Source of the DNA: Vibrio tapetis subsp. quintayensis
GTDB taxonomy: Bacteria; Pseudomonadota; Gammaproteobacteria; Enterobacterales; Vibrionaceae
Assembly: GCF_030409945.1 (NCBI RefSeq)
Contig: NZ_JAUFQV010000043.1
Span: forward strand, 186,001-250,000
Direction: 5' to 3'
DNA length: 64,000 nucleotides
A model generated the notes under the pieces. It had not been told where the DNA came from. It did no database searches and saw nothing but the letters and a program-made list of their open reading frames with translations. This document shows positions 9,153 through 18,297 of the stretch, in pieces (the stretch's first letter is position 1; each line of letters starts with the position of its first letter). A program made the position numbers and the translations under genes.

Positions 9153-9180
9153 TCGCGTTATTTGAATAGGGCTTTTTCTT
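9126..9180 (+). terminator. Hairpin spanning the arfA stop codon (terminator / RNase III-type control element)
   Basis: A 13-bp perfect stem (9130-9142 with 9161-9173), extended by one G-U and three A-U pairs, encloses an 18-base loop that contains the TAA stop at 9150-9152. It is followed by a T-rich tract. In known arfA genes, cleavage in such a stem or termination within it gives an mRNA without a stop codon, so ArfA is made in quantity only when tmRNA fails. Confidence 0.85.
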
Positions 9181-9238
9181 TTTAATGACTTCACATATTG
9201 AACGGGCAGAGACCTAAGCAGTTAGCTTGCTAAGAAAC

Positions 9239-9598
9239 CTAAAACAGCACAACCCCCCCCCAAACGACACCGGCGATAATAAGCGCTATCATTACTGCTG
9301 CGGAGCCAATATCCTTGGCTCGACCGCTCAATTCGTGATGTTCTGGGCCTATCCGATCGACTACCGCTTCAATGGCTGAATTGAGTAACTCAACGAGTAA
9401 AATGAGAAGAAGTGAAACTATCAGAGCGATCTGTTCAAGTTTTGTCACCGGCAAGAAAAAAGTGATGGGAACAAAAATGACCAGTAGCCCGATTTCTTGT
9501 CTGATGGCGGCTTCGTTCTTCCACGCGGCTTTTAAGCCTTGGATAGAATAACGAGTTGCGTGAAAAATTCGAGTTAAGCCTGTCGCTCCGGGTTTCAT
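9239..9598 (-). CDS. dgkA: Diacylglycerol kinase DgkA
   Basis: This inner-membrane enzyme phosphorylates diacylglycerol to phosphatidic acid, recycling lipid left by osmoregulated glucan synthesis. The ATG at 9598 with an AGGA ribosome site gives 119 residues (E. coli has 122); the frame opens to 9709, but that extension lacks family similarity. The signature ELLNSAIEAVVDRI carries the catalytic Glu, and three membrane helices are evident, with the conserved N-terminal GLKAAWKNEAAIRQE. A run of nine G (C on the plus strand, 9253-9261) encodes Trp-Gly-Gly in the last helix, leaving the final residues exposed to slippage. Confidence 0.92.
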   Translation of the reverse strand: MKPGATGLTRIFHATRYSIQGLKAAWKNEAAIRQEIGLLVIFVPITFFLPVTKLEQIALIVSLLLILLVELLNSAIEAVVDRIGPEHHELSGRAKDIGSAAVMIALIIAGVVWGGVVLF

Positions 9599-10131
9599 GG
9601 TGTTCCTAGTCAAATCGTAAAAGTAATCGCAGGCTATTGTAAATGATCTTGCTGTAAAGGCTAGGTGAAGTTGGCACATTAACGGCTGTGGCATAGCCCA
9701 TTTAGCCATATTAATGTTGTGGTTATATTAATAAGCAAACCGTATATTAATGTTTCAATATTATATTAGACACTAGAATATTTATTATAGAGTGATAGAT
9801 TTTACGTGATGAAACTAATTTAGTATTATTAAACCGTTTACTTATGTGTCCTGGTGTTTATTAATACTGACATGTAATGAATATATTCTCTAAATTGGTC
9901 TTATTGATCAGTAGTGCGGCTGTGGCAATCAGTTCGTTGGTCTGTTGATATATATACGACACATAAAACTTTTTGTGATCAACATCTCTCAGTGCTGGTC
10001 GATTTGTGAACGGACGCGAATTAATTAAAGAACGAAATGATGTAAATTCTTAACTTTGATTTATATCAATAAGAAATAATGATTAGTATTAATAATCCGT
10101 ATGGGAATAATAAAAAACATACGGAGTTATA
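9599..10131. other. AT-rich intergenic region upstream of the DUF3360 gene
   Basis: This 530-base gap lies between the divergent dgkA and DUF3360 genes. It is conspicuously AT-rich around 9720-9900. A CRP-like half site, TGTGATC with a degenerate partner, lies at about 9971-9992, some 140 bases before the DUF3360 start. No RNA gene was recognised. Confidence 0.4.
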
Positions 10132-11586
10132 ATGAGTGAAATTCAGGGTAGCGACTATCAATCTCGCCGGAAAAAGGCGAAAGAGTTTGATACGAGGTCA
10201 GAGTACTTAGAGCATGAACTAACGATTATGGATTTACGTCGTTGGCGTGTCCATTTACCTTTTCGAGATTTCGGTGTTGAAATTGAAGATTGGGTACCAG
10301 CCATTGCGGCCACAATAGGTAAAGTCGTGATGGTGACTGCGATGGTTGCAGCATTCGCGGCTCAATTTGGCTTATCTCCTGAGTTTGTGGCAGAAAACGT
10401 GCGTTTCGAGCTGCTCATTGCTGGCGTCATTTTTGTTGTATTCTTTTCTGCCATTATGAACCCACTGACCAATCTAGCCGGAACCCACGGGCCTATGATT
10501 CCCCTTATTCCGCTTATTGCAGCAGCAGGAGGCCATCCATTAGCTTTGGGGATCATGGTTGGGGTGTTTGGTTTAATATTAAGTGCCACTAAAGGTGGAT
10601 CCAAACTCGTTAAATTAACGGGAGAGGGAGTAAGAGGGGGCTTATTAATATACCTAAGTGCAGTAGGGTTAATTGGTCAGCTAAATAAATTTGAATCTTG
10701 GTCTGTCAGTGAAGGGCTTGATGCCGTTTCATTTATTGTGATTTGTGCAACGATTGTTATTTATGCTTACTTGGCAAAAATAGAAAAACGTTGGCTTGCA
10801 ATTCCACTGTGTTCCCTTATTGCTGGCGTTGTGGCTTATTTAATGGGAGTACCATTTGAATTTACTACAAGTCCCGGCTTGCCCAATATGAGCCCATTTT
10901 ATTGGTGGGGAGAAAATACCGGCTGGCAATTAGGTTGGCCTACTCTGGAGCATTACATCGCGGTTATTCCGTTTGCGATTTTAGCGGTAGCGATGTGGTC
11001 ACCTGACTTTTTAGGCCACCGAGTCTTTCAAGAACTTAACTACCCTAAAAAAGCGAAAGGCGCATTGATGGATGTGGACGACACCATGACCGTCTGTTCG
11101 ATCCGCCAGATAGTGGGTGCAGGCTTAGGTGGTGGTAATCTTGCTTCGTCTTGGGGAACATACATGATCCCTGCTGCAATAGCTAAGCGTCCTATTCCCG
11201 GTGGTGCTTTGCTTACTGGTTTCTTGTGCGTGTTCGCGGCAGTGCTTGGTTACCCAATGGACTTAGCCATGTGGGAGCCAGTGTTACGTGTTGCATTGCT
11301 AGTTGGCGTGTTCTTGCCATTGCTAGAAGCAGGGATGCAAATGGTTAAGAATGCACGTAACTCACAAAGTGCTGGTATTTGCATGTTTGCTTGTGCGTTG
11401 GTCAACCCAGTGTTCGGTTGGGCTATCACCATGTTACTAGACAATATGGGGTTGATTGGTAACAAAGAGCGCACGGCTTCTTTATCTCGAGCTGATCGTA
11501 TAGCAATACCCTTAACGGCTGTGATCATTTGTGTCGGTGCTTTGGCTGTCGTGGGCCAATTACCTGGTATTCCAGCGTTATTGTAA
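10132..11586 (+). CDS. DUF3360 family membrane transporter
   Basis: This polytopic inner-membrane protein of 484 residues has about twelve hydrophobic segments after a charged, cytoplasmic N-terminus of about 55 residues. The segment NPLTNLAGTHGPMIPLIPLI and the downstream GAGLGGGNLASSWGTY recall the substrate-binding half-helices of the UraA/SulP fold, and the whole resembles proteins annotated DUF3360 in vibrios. The transported substrate is unknown. The ribosome site is GGAG. The gene is single, with its own promoter and terminator. Confidence 0.75.
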   Translation: MSEIQGSDYQSRRKKAKEFDTRSEYLEHELTIMDLRRWRVHLPFRDFGVEIEDWVPAIAATIGKVVMVTAMVAAFAAQFGLSPEFVAENVRFELLIAGVIFVVFFSAIMNPLTNLAGTHGPMIPLIPLIAAAGGHPLALGIMVGVFGLILSATKGGSKLVKLTGEGVRGGLLIYLSAVGLIGQLNKFESWSVSEGLDAVSFIVICATIVIYAYLAKIEKRWLAIPLCSLIAGVVAYLMGVPFEFTTSPGLPNMSPFYWWGENTGWQLGWPTLEHYIAVIPFAILAVAMWSPDFLGHRVFQELNYPKKAKGALMDVDDTMTVCSIRQIVGAGLGGGNLASSWGTYMIPAAIAKRPIPGGALLTGFLCVFAAVLGYPMDLAMWEPVLRVALLVGVFLPLLEAGMQMVKNARNSQSAGICMFACALVNPVFGWAITMLLDNMGLIGNKERTASLSRADRIAIPLTAVIICVGALAVVGQLPGIPALL

Positions 11587-11594
11587 TGTAAGGG

Positions 11595-11629
11595 ACACAA
11601 AGCAAGGGTGAGGGTCCTTGCTTTTGTGT
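11595..11629 (+). terminator. Terminator of the DUF3360 gene
   Basis: ACACAAAGCAAGG (11595-11607) pairs with CCTTGCTTTTGTGT (11616-11629), with one bulged base. It lies 9 bases after the stop codon. Confidence 0.65.
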
Positions 11630-11739
11630 GGCTCAATAGTGATCTAAGCGTAAATTACAACGGCCTGCGCGGTCATAATCGCCGGGTCTTTGTACGCTTT
11701 GTGTGAAAATCAAGCAAACAGTTGAGTTTTAGGAGAAAA

Positions 11740-11876
<137 letters not shown>

Positions 11877-12209
11877 ATCTCTTCTCGTCCTGAGATAAAA
11901 GAAAAAATTCCTAACTTATTGAAAAAAACGCTCAATTGCGTGTGTTTTTGCGTCTGTCGTTTATGGTCAATGATCTTATTCGGAAAAGAATCATTGTGCA
12001 GTGGCTAGACTTAGGATGTCACTACAATTCAGTTTGCAACAACATCTAGATGTGCCTTAATATCCGCTGTATTTATGTTGAATTATACCGGAGGTGCGCC
12101 GTTTGAATTAGTATGTATAAAATTTGAGTGATGAAACGTTGTTCATACATATTATTTTCATATGTTGTTGTATATAGTATGTACAGGATGAGCGGAACAA
12201 AGTCAGGGA
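11877..12209. other. Intergenic region between tRNA-Gly and the STAND-type regulator
   Basis: This 333-base gap holds the promoter of the 980-residue regulator. Two direct copies of TAGTATGTA (12109-12117 and 12175-12183) flank an inverted relative (ATACATA, near 12145-12151). They form a symmetrical cluster suggesting an operator, possibly for the XRE domain encoded just downstream. No copy of the tRNA 3' end was noticed. Confidence 0.4.
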
Positions 12210-15152
12210 ATGCGGTTGACTAGAAGTAGCGTTAGGCTCAATAGTACTAAGTTGAAAGAGTTTAGGCTTGGACTAGGGTTCAGTCAGGCTCAGCTTTGTC
12301 GTCAGTTTGAAAAAGATAGTGTTCAGATCTCCATGCCCTCGATCAAGAGGGTAGAGTTAGGAAAAGCAGTATCATTTAGGATTGCACGAGAGATCGCTGA
12401 TTACTATGGTGTATTGATTGGAACAATTCTCGCCGATGATGAAGAACCACTAATTAATTTAAAAAGAGAGACGAAAGAAAGCTTAACTTGCCTGATATCA
12501 ATTAGGCTCAACGACACTACAATCTGCGCGGGTTATTTAGTCGATTTACTTCGCGAGCAAAAAGCAGAAATTGTCTCTTTTTCAGATGTTAATGTCCTTT
12601 GTCGATATGAACTTTCCTCGCTCTACAGAATTCTTAGCCGCATCGAATCAGGCCTTTTAACACAATACCAAGATGCATTGAATTGTGGGGAAATAGGCTG
12701 TTCAATCGTCATCGTTAAAGAAATTGCCGAGCAAGGCAATTCGGTTTTGACCGTGGATGATAGAGATATCTGTGAATTGTCCTATATTTATTCAAAAAAT
12801 ATCAATGAAAACATATTAATAGATAAGCGACTCTATTATTCAATTTGTCGGTATTTTGATATTAATGTAACGAATGAATGTTCTATTTTAGGACGGGAAT
12901 ATTATGTTGTTCGTCTTTATGCTAATCAGAACTACGTAGGCGATCACATTCCGTTCAAACAGTGCGAATCATTTGTTCAGACAACCATAGATAATCCACG
13001 GCAAAAGAGCATAATTACCATTACCGGTGAATCGGGAATGGGAAAATCTCATTGGATGCGTTATCTCACGTCTCTTTACATCAAAAAGCTTAATGTAAGT
13101 GAAGTGGAGTGCATCCTTACTTGCCCTGAGTATGAGTCTGCTCTGATCCCTCGAACGGCCTTAATGATCTGTAAAATCATAGGCGTTAATCTTATTGACC
13201 CCGTAGAAGTCATCGTGCGCGCTTTAACGGTAAAGGGCATCGATTTTGGGCATTTGTCTTACGCCAAGGTGAGTCGACGAATAAAAGAAATCTTAGATAA
13301 TACAAATGAAAGCAGAGATGCGTTGTTCTATGACGATGTAACGATCGTCAATGCACTGATCGACTACTCAAAAATTAGGGTCGTTGTATTTGATGGCACG
13401 TATTCAAAGCACGAATACTACACAAAAGTATTTGCGTACGTATTTTCTAAGTCGAAGAGTTTACGGTGTGTTGTTGTTTCGACAATTTACGCTTATGAGC
13501 ATGAGTTTGTGTTCGATAATGTAGATTCCAAAACCTTTTCTGTACCGGATCTGACGCATCAAAATTACATCGAATTAGTCAAGAATTGGTCTGACAATCA
13601 AATTCCTGACTGCCAAATCGATGAAATCATTTTTAATTCGAATGGCAACCTCCGAATTTTAAGGCAGATGGCATTAGAGTCGATCGAAGATAATGTGCTA
13701 ACGCCAAAAATTATTAAACTAGCAAGCTTAAAACTGACAGAATTACCGCAACAAGCAAGTGACCTATTAGGCCTACTTGTCGTCTCACTAGAAATAGACT
13801 GTGAGTACTCCTGGGAACGAAGTCTGGCAACTCACAAAGAGTCTGCATGGATGTTACGTGAACGTGGAATACTTCATGTGGGGGACGGGAGTTCTCAGTT
13901 TATTAGCCATGCTAGTTACATCAGCGCTTTCAAGAAAGTAACGCCCAAAGAATGCATGGCTTCTTATGTGCGTCAAGTCATTATACTTCTCAAGAATTTA
14001 GATGAAGCTGATCGTATTTACACACTAAGAAAGGAAAACCTCCTCTACCGTAAGATTGGCGAAAATAATAAGTTACTGAATAACATTAGGAGCTTGTATC
14101 GAACACCAAGTACTAGCCTTATTTTTACTAGCTGTGTAGCGGATATTTACGACGGGCTTCGAGTTTCCTGTGATACGTCTCAAATCTTAAAAAACAAAAT
14201 TTCAAGTGCGATACAGATTTCTTGGGCTGGGGTTGCTTTTGGCAGTGCGTCTCCAATGATGATGGCACTTAGGCAGCGAGAGTCTCGTCGTAGTAATGAA
14301 CACGAACCGGATACCAGCGATGTGTGTATTTTTGTTCAATTAGTTCCACTGTTGATCTCTCTTGAACTTAAACAGTTTGTCAGTATCAGTCGTTCAATTG
14401 ATAAAGCGAAATTGAACGACAGACAAACAGCATTGTTTAGTGCATTTCAAGCCTATGGTGAATTCATGATGGGTAATATTGAATCAGCCGAAGTATATAC
14501 AGAAAAAGCGATCGAGCGGCTAAACAGTTTCGACGTTCCAAACTCGCGAGCAGAGCAAGATACCATCGCGATATGCCATATGGTTCGTTTAATGTCTGCT
14601 TACGTTATTGGAGATCAGAGAAAAACGGATACTTTGTATAGCCAAGTTGAATCGGCACTCAGACAAACTGAGGTTCCCGCTAACCAATGTCTGATGATTT
14701 ACGCCCAGATATACGTACTGTTTGAGGGGGGGGGAATTGAATCTATCTTTGATAAAGCAATGGATCTCTACGAGATTGCATCAAAGGCGAACATCATTAG
14801 CTTCCAGAGCATAGCAATGACTTTCATCGAGTGGGAAAGGGCGCTGAGTGATGGTAGTGACGAGCATATCAATCGCTTTGTTAGCCACTACAACAACGTG
14901 GTCATAAACCAGCAGTTTAAAGTGTTTTATCCATTTTTTGCCATTATGTTAGCCAAGCTGCAACATAAAACAGGGTCGAAGTGCCATAGAGAGACCATTA
15001 ACTATCTAAAGCTGAGTATTAATTTTTGTCTCGCTAAAGGATGTAAGGTTTACTTAGACAGACTGTACCTATATCTGGAGAAAGAAAACCAAGCCTTAGA
15101 GGAAGAAGAGCTAGCACCTGGCTTGGAATTAAAAGCTATGGTTCAAACCTGA
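12210..15152 (+). CDS. XRE-HTH / P-loop NTPase / helical-repeat regulator (STAND-like), 980 aa
   Basis: This is a large unrecognised signalling protein. An XRE-type helix-turn-helix fills about residues 14-65 (LKEFRLGLGFSQAQLC then SMPSIKRVELGKAV). A P-loop domain follows: Walker A GESGMGKS at 273-280 and a probable Walker B VVVFDG at 391-396. The last 450 residues are helical, with TPR-like periodicity. The layout is that of STAND ATPase switches such as MalT, but with the DNA-binding domain at the N-terminus. A nine-G tract at 14726-14734 encodes Gly840-842. The ribosome site (CAGGG) is too close to the ATG, so the start is not certain. The codon and base use is AT-richer than flanking genes. 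Confidence 0.75.
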   Translation: MRLTRSSVRLNSTKLKEFRLGLGFSQAQLCRQFEKDSVQISMPSIKRVELGKAVSFRIAREIADYYGVLIGTILADDEEPLINLKRETKESLTCLISIRLNDTTICAGYLVDLLREQKAEIVSFSDVNVLCRYELSSLYRILSRIESGLLTQYQDALNCGEIGCSIVIVKEIAEQGNSVLTVDDRDICELSYIYSKNINENILIDKRLYYSICRYFDINVTNECSILGREYYVVRLYANQNYVGDHIPFKQCESFVQTTIDNPRQKSIITITGESGMGKSHWMRYLTSLYIKKLNVSEVECILTCPEYESALIPRTALMICKIIGVNLIDPVEVIVRALTVKGIDFGHLSYAKVSRRIKEILDNTNESRDALFYDDVTIVNALIDYSKIRVVVFDGTYSKHEYYTKVFAYVFSKSKSLRCVVVSTIYAYEHEFVFDNVDSKTFSVPDLTHQNYIELVKNWSDNQIPDCQIDEIIFNSNGNLRILRQMALESIEDNVLTPKIIKLASLKLTELPQQASDLLGLLVVSLEIDCEYSWERSLATHKESAWMLRERGILHVGDGSSQFISHASYISAFKKVTPKECMASYVRQVIILLKNLDEADRIYTLRKENLLYRKIGENNKLLNNIRSLYRTPSTSLIFTSCVADIYDGLRVSCDTSQILKNKISSAIQISWAGVAFGSASPMMMALRQRESRRSNEHEPDTSDVCIFVQLVPLLISLELKQFVSISRSIDKAKLNDRQTALFSAFQAYGEFMMGNIESAEVYTEKAIERLNSFDVPNSRAEQDTIAICHMVRLMSAYVIGDQRKTDTLYSQVESALRQTEVPANQCLMIYAQIYVLFEGGGIESIFDKAMDLYEIASKANIISFQSIAMTFIEWERALSDGSDEHINRFVSHYNNVVINQQFKVFYPFFAIMLAKLQHKTGSKCHRETINYLKLSINFCLAKGCKVYLDRLYLYLEKENQALEEEELAPGLELKAMVQT

Positions 15153-15274
15153 GGGATAGATCCCCATCATACTGATGCGTGATCACATGGAATCAGAACG
15201 AACACTGGCTTAACCCCTCCGGTATCGATTGCTGGCATAGAAAAACCAAGAAATAACATGAGAATAGAGAACTT

Positions 15275-16162
15275 ATGGACAAGTTTGATGACTGGAAAGC
15301 GATTATCTCCGCATTGCCTGATATGGTTTTTGTGCTGACGGAGTCAGGAAGGTACTCCGCCATACTGGGTGGAGAGAGCCCAGAACTGTATCACGATGGT
15401 TCTAATCTTAAGAATTTGAGCTTACATGATGTATTACCTCGACATAAAGCAGATTGGTTTATCAAGAGAATAAAAGAAACGTTGGATGCCAATAAGTTGA
15501 TGATCTTTGAATATTCTTTATCAGCTTATGACGTCAGTCATGTGGAGGAAGAATCTGGCCCAGAGGGTGAATTACGCTTTGAAGGCCGAGTATGCCCGCT
15601 GAATACATTGAAAAGTGGAGAAAGAGCCGTCGTGTGGGTCGCACGTAACATCTCTGAACGCTATATGCTAGAGCAGCACCTTATCTACCAAGCAGAGTTT
15701 GATCCCCTGTCCAACGCATATAATCGACGAAAGTTGTTTAAATGCTTGGACGATGCATTCTTTAGCTTTAAGCGCTACAAACAGAATAGCAGCTTGATTC
15801 TCATTGATATTGATGATTTTAAAAAAGTTAATGATAGTCTCGGGCATCAAGTTGGAGACAGAGTCATCTGTGACTTAGTGAGAGTCTGTCAGTTGCAATT
15901 AAAAGAGACTGACATGTTTGGTCGAATTGGCGGCGATGAATTTGGCATCATTTACAAAGGTGATTTGCGCGCTTCATTGGCGTTTTCTAATCATTTGAGA
16001 GAACTCGTTGGTGCGATTGAAAGCGAGTCTACGATTTGCATGAGTGTTGGGATTAGTCAGTTTCAGCCTGATGACGGAACCGTCGACCAAATTTATCAAC
16101 GAGCAGATATAGCGTTATATAAGTCTAAACGAGCAGGAAAAAATAGGGCGATGATATTGTAA
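15275..16162 (+). CDS. PAS-GGDEF diguanylate cyclase
   Basis: This soluble protein of 295 residues is predicted to make cyclic di-GMP from GTP. The N-terminal half (about 1-135) is PAS-like, beginning WKAIISALPDMVFVLTESG and ending in a PAC-like strand VWVARNISER. The GGDEF domain has the intact catalytic motif at 219-223 inside GRIGGDEFGI. The inhibitory I-site position reads KETD instead of RxxD, so product feedback is probably weak or absent. It has no membrane segment or EAL domain. It lies 122 bases after the STAND-like regulator on the same strand and may share its transcript. The start is ATG at 15275 with GAGAA upstream. Confidence 0.9.
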   Translation: MDKFDDWKAIISALPDMVFVLTESGRYSAILGGESPELYHDGSNLKNLSLHDVLPRHKADWFIKRIKETLDANKLMIFEYSLSAYDVSHVEEESGPEGELRFEGRVCPLNTLKSGERAVVWVARNISERYMLEQHLIYQAEFDPLSNAYNRRKLFKCLDDAFFSFKRYKQNSSLILIDIDDFKKVNDSLGHQVGDRVICDLVRVCQLQLKETDMFGRIGGDEFGIIYKGDLRASLAFSNHLRELVGAIESESTICMSVGISQFQPDDGTVDQIYQRADIALYKSKRAGKNRAMIL

Positions 16163-16180
16163 TCCCAAAACCGAGAAATG

Positions 16181-16218
16181 TGTTCATATAGATGATGAAT
16201 GACCTTACTATATGAACA
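16181..16218. terminator. Hairpin between convergent genes (possible bidirectional terminator)
   Basis: TGTTCATATA (16181-16190) pairs perfectly with TATATGAACA (16209-16218) between the diguanylate cyclase stop and the end of the convergent lipoprotein gene. It is AT-rich and lacks a clear U-tract, so termination is uncertain. Confidence 0.35.
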
Positions 16219-16232
16219 TATTATGTTCACCT

Positions 16233-17546
16233 CTAGTTGGCAAGGTCATCTAACGTTAGCTCTAATGCTGTGCTGATTTTAATCGCTATATCGATTTCTG
16301 ATTGTTCGCTAGGGTCTAAGCTATTCCACTCATTAACATAATCTAAGTTGACGATTCGAGTTGTATCATTGTCTGAATTCATCCAATCAATGTTACATGA
16401 AGACGACCCCCATTTATCGGTTACGTTACACTCCCAATTGGCATACTCGAATTTTTCAGCAGTATAGAGTGAGGCTGAACCGCTAACTTTGATGTTGGTA
16501 ATATCGTTGATAGCAAATTCATACTCTAGGGGCTCTCTGGTTACTTCACTCTCTTGATAATAATGTCTCGATTGGATTCTTATAGATGGTGGTAAATTGC
16601 TGTTGTCTGCGACATTTGTTTGCAACCGCCATCCGTTATCTTCAATATCTAGATTGGATTCTGATAATGTAACTTCAGTGATGTCGAGGGTGACATCGTT
16701 AAAGTCAGTGTACGTATTGGTATATTTTGTGAAGAAATTGATGTTATTTTTCGAAATTGGCTCGATTGGATTTAATATTTTTCTTTGTTCTCCATACCAT
16801 TTTTGGCATATTCCGTTATAGCAATTGTACTCGATCCATTGTCCTTGTGGTGGTACTATACTCGTTAATTGGTTTGTATTGTAATAATCTAAGTTGATAG
16901 ACAAAGAAAGAGGAAGGGCTAGATCGCTAACCTTTTTATCCGCCTCCGTTAAATCAAACCAATTTTGATATAAGTCTGAATCGAACTCAGCGGTTATTTC
17001 CGTACCGTCGTATGTGTACGTACAGACACCCGAGCCATCACCCATAGAAATATTACATGATCCTAAAGCGAGGAATCGAGTAATGTTTCCGACGTCAACT
17101 TGATGTTCGGAAATAATAGAAAAATTATTCCTATCAATAGCTTCAAAGTAGAAATCATAGTAGTTAAGGCTGTTGTGATCGGCCCAAGTTCTAAGTTGGC
17201 TATATATGTTATTATTTTCTGATAGCTTGCTTGTAAGAAGTATCCAAGTGTCACTATTTATTGTATCGTCTAAAGATATGATATATTCGAACTCGGATAG
17301 AAATGCAGTTTTTATCGAGCTCATAATTAGATTGCTCTTATTCAAATCTATTTTTGTATCATGATCTAATAGCCCCGAACGTTCTTCTTTTTGATAAGAC
17401 CATACATTAGTAGTAAAGCCTTGAAATTCTTCATCAATAATCATATGCACCCATCCATCAGTTGGACCTGCGGGGGTAACAGATATATCTTCACTTCCAC
17501 AGCCTAATATTAAAAAAGGGATGGTTAGAGAGACTAGGTATTTCAT
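16233..17546 (-). CDS. Predicted lipoprotein, 437 aa, unknown function
   Basis: This protein is not recognised. It has a lipoprotein signal peptide with lipobox ILGC (Cys16), followed by a 420-residue exported body rich in Asn, Asp, Ser, Thr and aromatic residues, apparently beta-strand-rich. Several extra Cys pairs (for example WIEYNCYNGICQKW and WECNVTDKW) suggest disulfides. The residue after Cys is Gly, which does not signal inner-membrane retention, so an outer-membrane location is likely. It is the second gene after the 236-residue lipoprotein on the same strand (40-base gap) and probably in its operon. Composition is AT-rich. Confidence 0.7.
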   Translation of the reverse strand: MKYLVSLTIPFLILGCGSEDISVTPAGPTDGWVHMIIDEEFQGFTTNVWSYQKEERSGLLDHDTKIDLNKSNLIMSSIKTAFLSEFEYIISLDDTINSDTWILLTSKLSENNNIYSQLRTWADHNSLNYYDFYFEAIDRNNFSIISEHQVDVGNITRFLALGSCNISMGDGSGVCTYTYDGTEITAEFDSDLYQNWFDLTEADKKVSDLALPLSLSINLDYYNTNQLTSIVPPQGQWIEYNCYNGICQKWYGEQRKILNPIEPISKNNINFFTKYTNTYTDFNDVTLDITEVTLSESNLDIEDNGWRLQTNVADNSNLPPSIRIQSRHYYQESEVTREPLEYEFAINDITNIKVSGSASLYTAEKFEYANWECNVTDKWGSSSCNIDWMNSDNDTTRIVNLDYVNEWNSLDPSEQSEIDIAIKISTALELTLDDLAN

Positions 17547-17586
17547 AGATATTTAGTCCTTAAAATTTGCATTTACAATTGGTAAG

Positions 17587-18297
17587 TTACTCTGCTGGTC
17601 GCCAGCTAAATGCGCTAGCGACAGTGCCCAATATCAAAGTATCAATTTCTGTGCTGGTTAGATTAGGGAGCATTTGAAGTGTTATCGTACCTTGCGTTTG
17701 AACGGCTGCCATATCTACTTCGCCCCGAGTGAAACGGTATCCGAGTGGGGTTTCGGTACTGACCATTGCCCCTTCGGCCATATGAACAGATTGGACATTA
17801 AAGTGTGTATTACCGTAGCGAATAAAGCCGCGCTCTTTTAATGCCATTGAGAGCTCGATGGTTTCTGATGCTGGCTCCATTTGGAATTCACCTACATCGA
17901 TACCATTTTGACCAACTTTACAGATGAATTGTTTACTTCCACCGAGTGAAAAAACTCCTAAGTTATAACCAGTACCTCCACCATGACAAATTATGGTCCA
18001 GGTTTTACCATTATCATTGCGAGTCAGTTCAGCTATCATCTCAGCATTTTTAGTCTCGATGGTCTGGAACCACGTACTGGTTGATGCATTCCGTGAGTAC
18101 TTACCTTGATATAAACCTGCGATATTAAAAGTACCCTCTCGACCAAAACCACCAAAGGTACCATCAGTGCTTATAAGTAATTCAGGCTGAACAGAGATAG
18201 CATCAGATCTTTCCATAATAACCGTGGTACTGCATCCGAATATTGTAGACAAGAGAAATGTCATTGAAAGTGATTGCACGAAAGTTGCCCTAACCAT
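17587..18297 (-). CDS. Predicted lipoprotein, 236 aa, unknown function
   Basis: This protein is not recognised. A signal peptide ends in lipobox IFGC (Cys22). The mature part is Gly-rich and beta-prone, with two further Cys (ICHGG and FICKVG) that could pair. A good AAGGA ribosome site supports the ATG at 18297. It leads the two-lipoprotein minus-strand unit and is divergent from the lipoprotein/HEAT pair across a 321-base region, suggesting joint regulation of four exported proteins. A homology search with structure prediction would be needed for any function. Confidence 0.7.
   Translation of the reverse strand: MVRATFVQSLSMTFLLSTIFGCSTTVIMERSDAISVQPELLISTDGTFGGFGREGTFNIAGLYQGKYSRNASTSTWFQTIETKNAEMIAELTRNDNGKTWTIICHGGGTGYNLGVFSLGGSKQFICKVGQNGIDVGEFQMEPASETIELSMALKERGFIRYGNTHFNVQSVHMAEGAMVSTETPLGYRFTRGEVDMAAVQTQGTITLQMLPNLTSTEIDTLILGTVASAFSWRPAE

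Noticed and set aside
12210..15152. Antiphage STAND defence (Avs-like) gene
   Set aside because: An N-terminal XRE HTH and absence of an effector domain favour a transcription regulator; no other defence gene is nearby.
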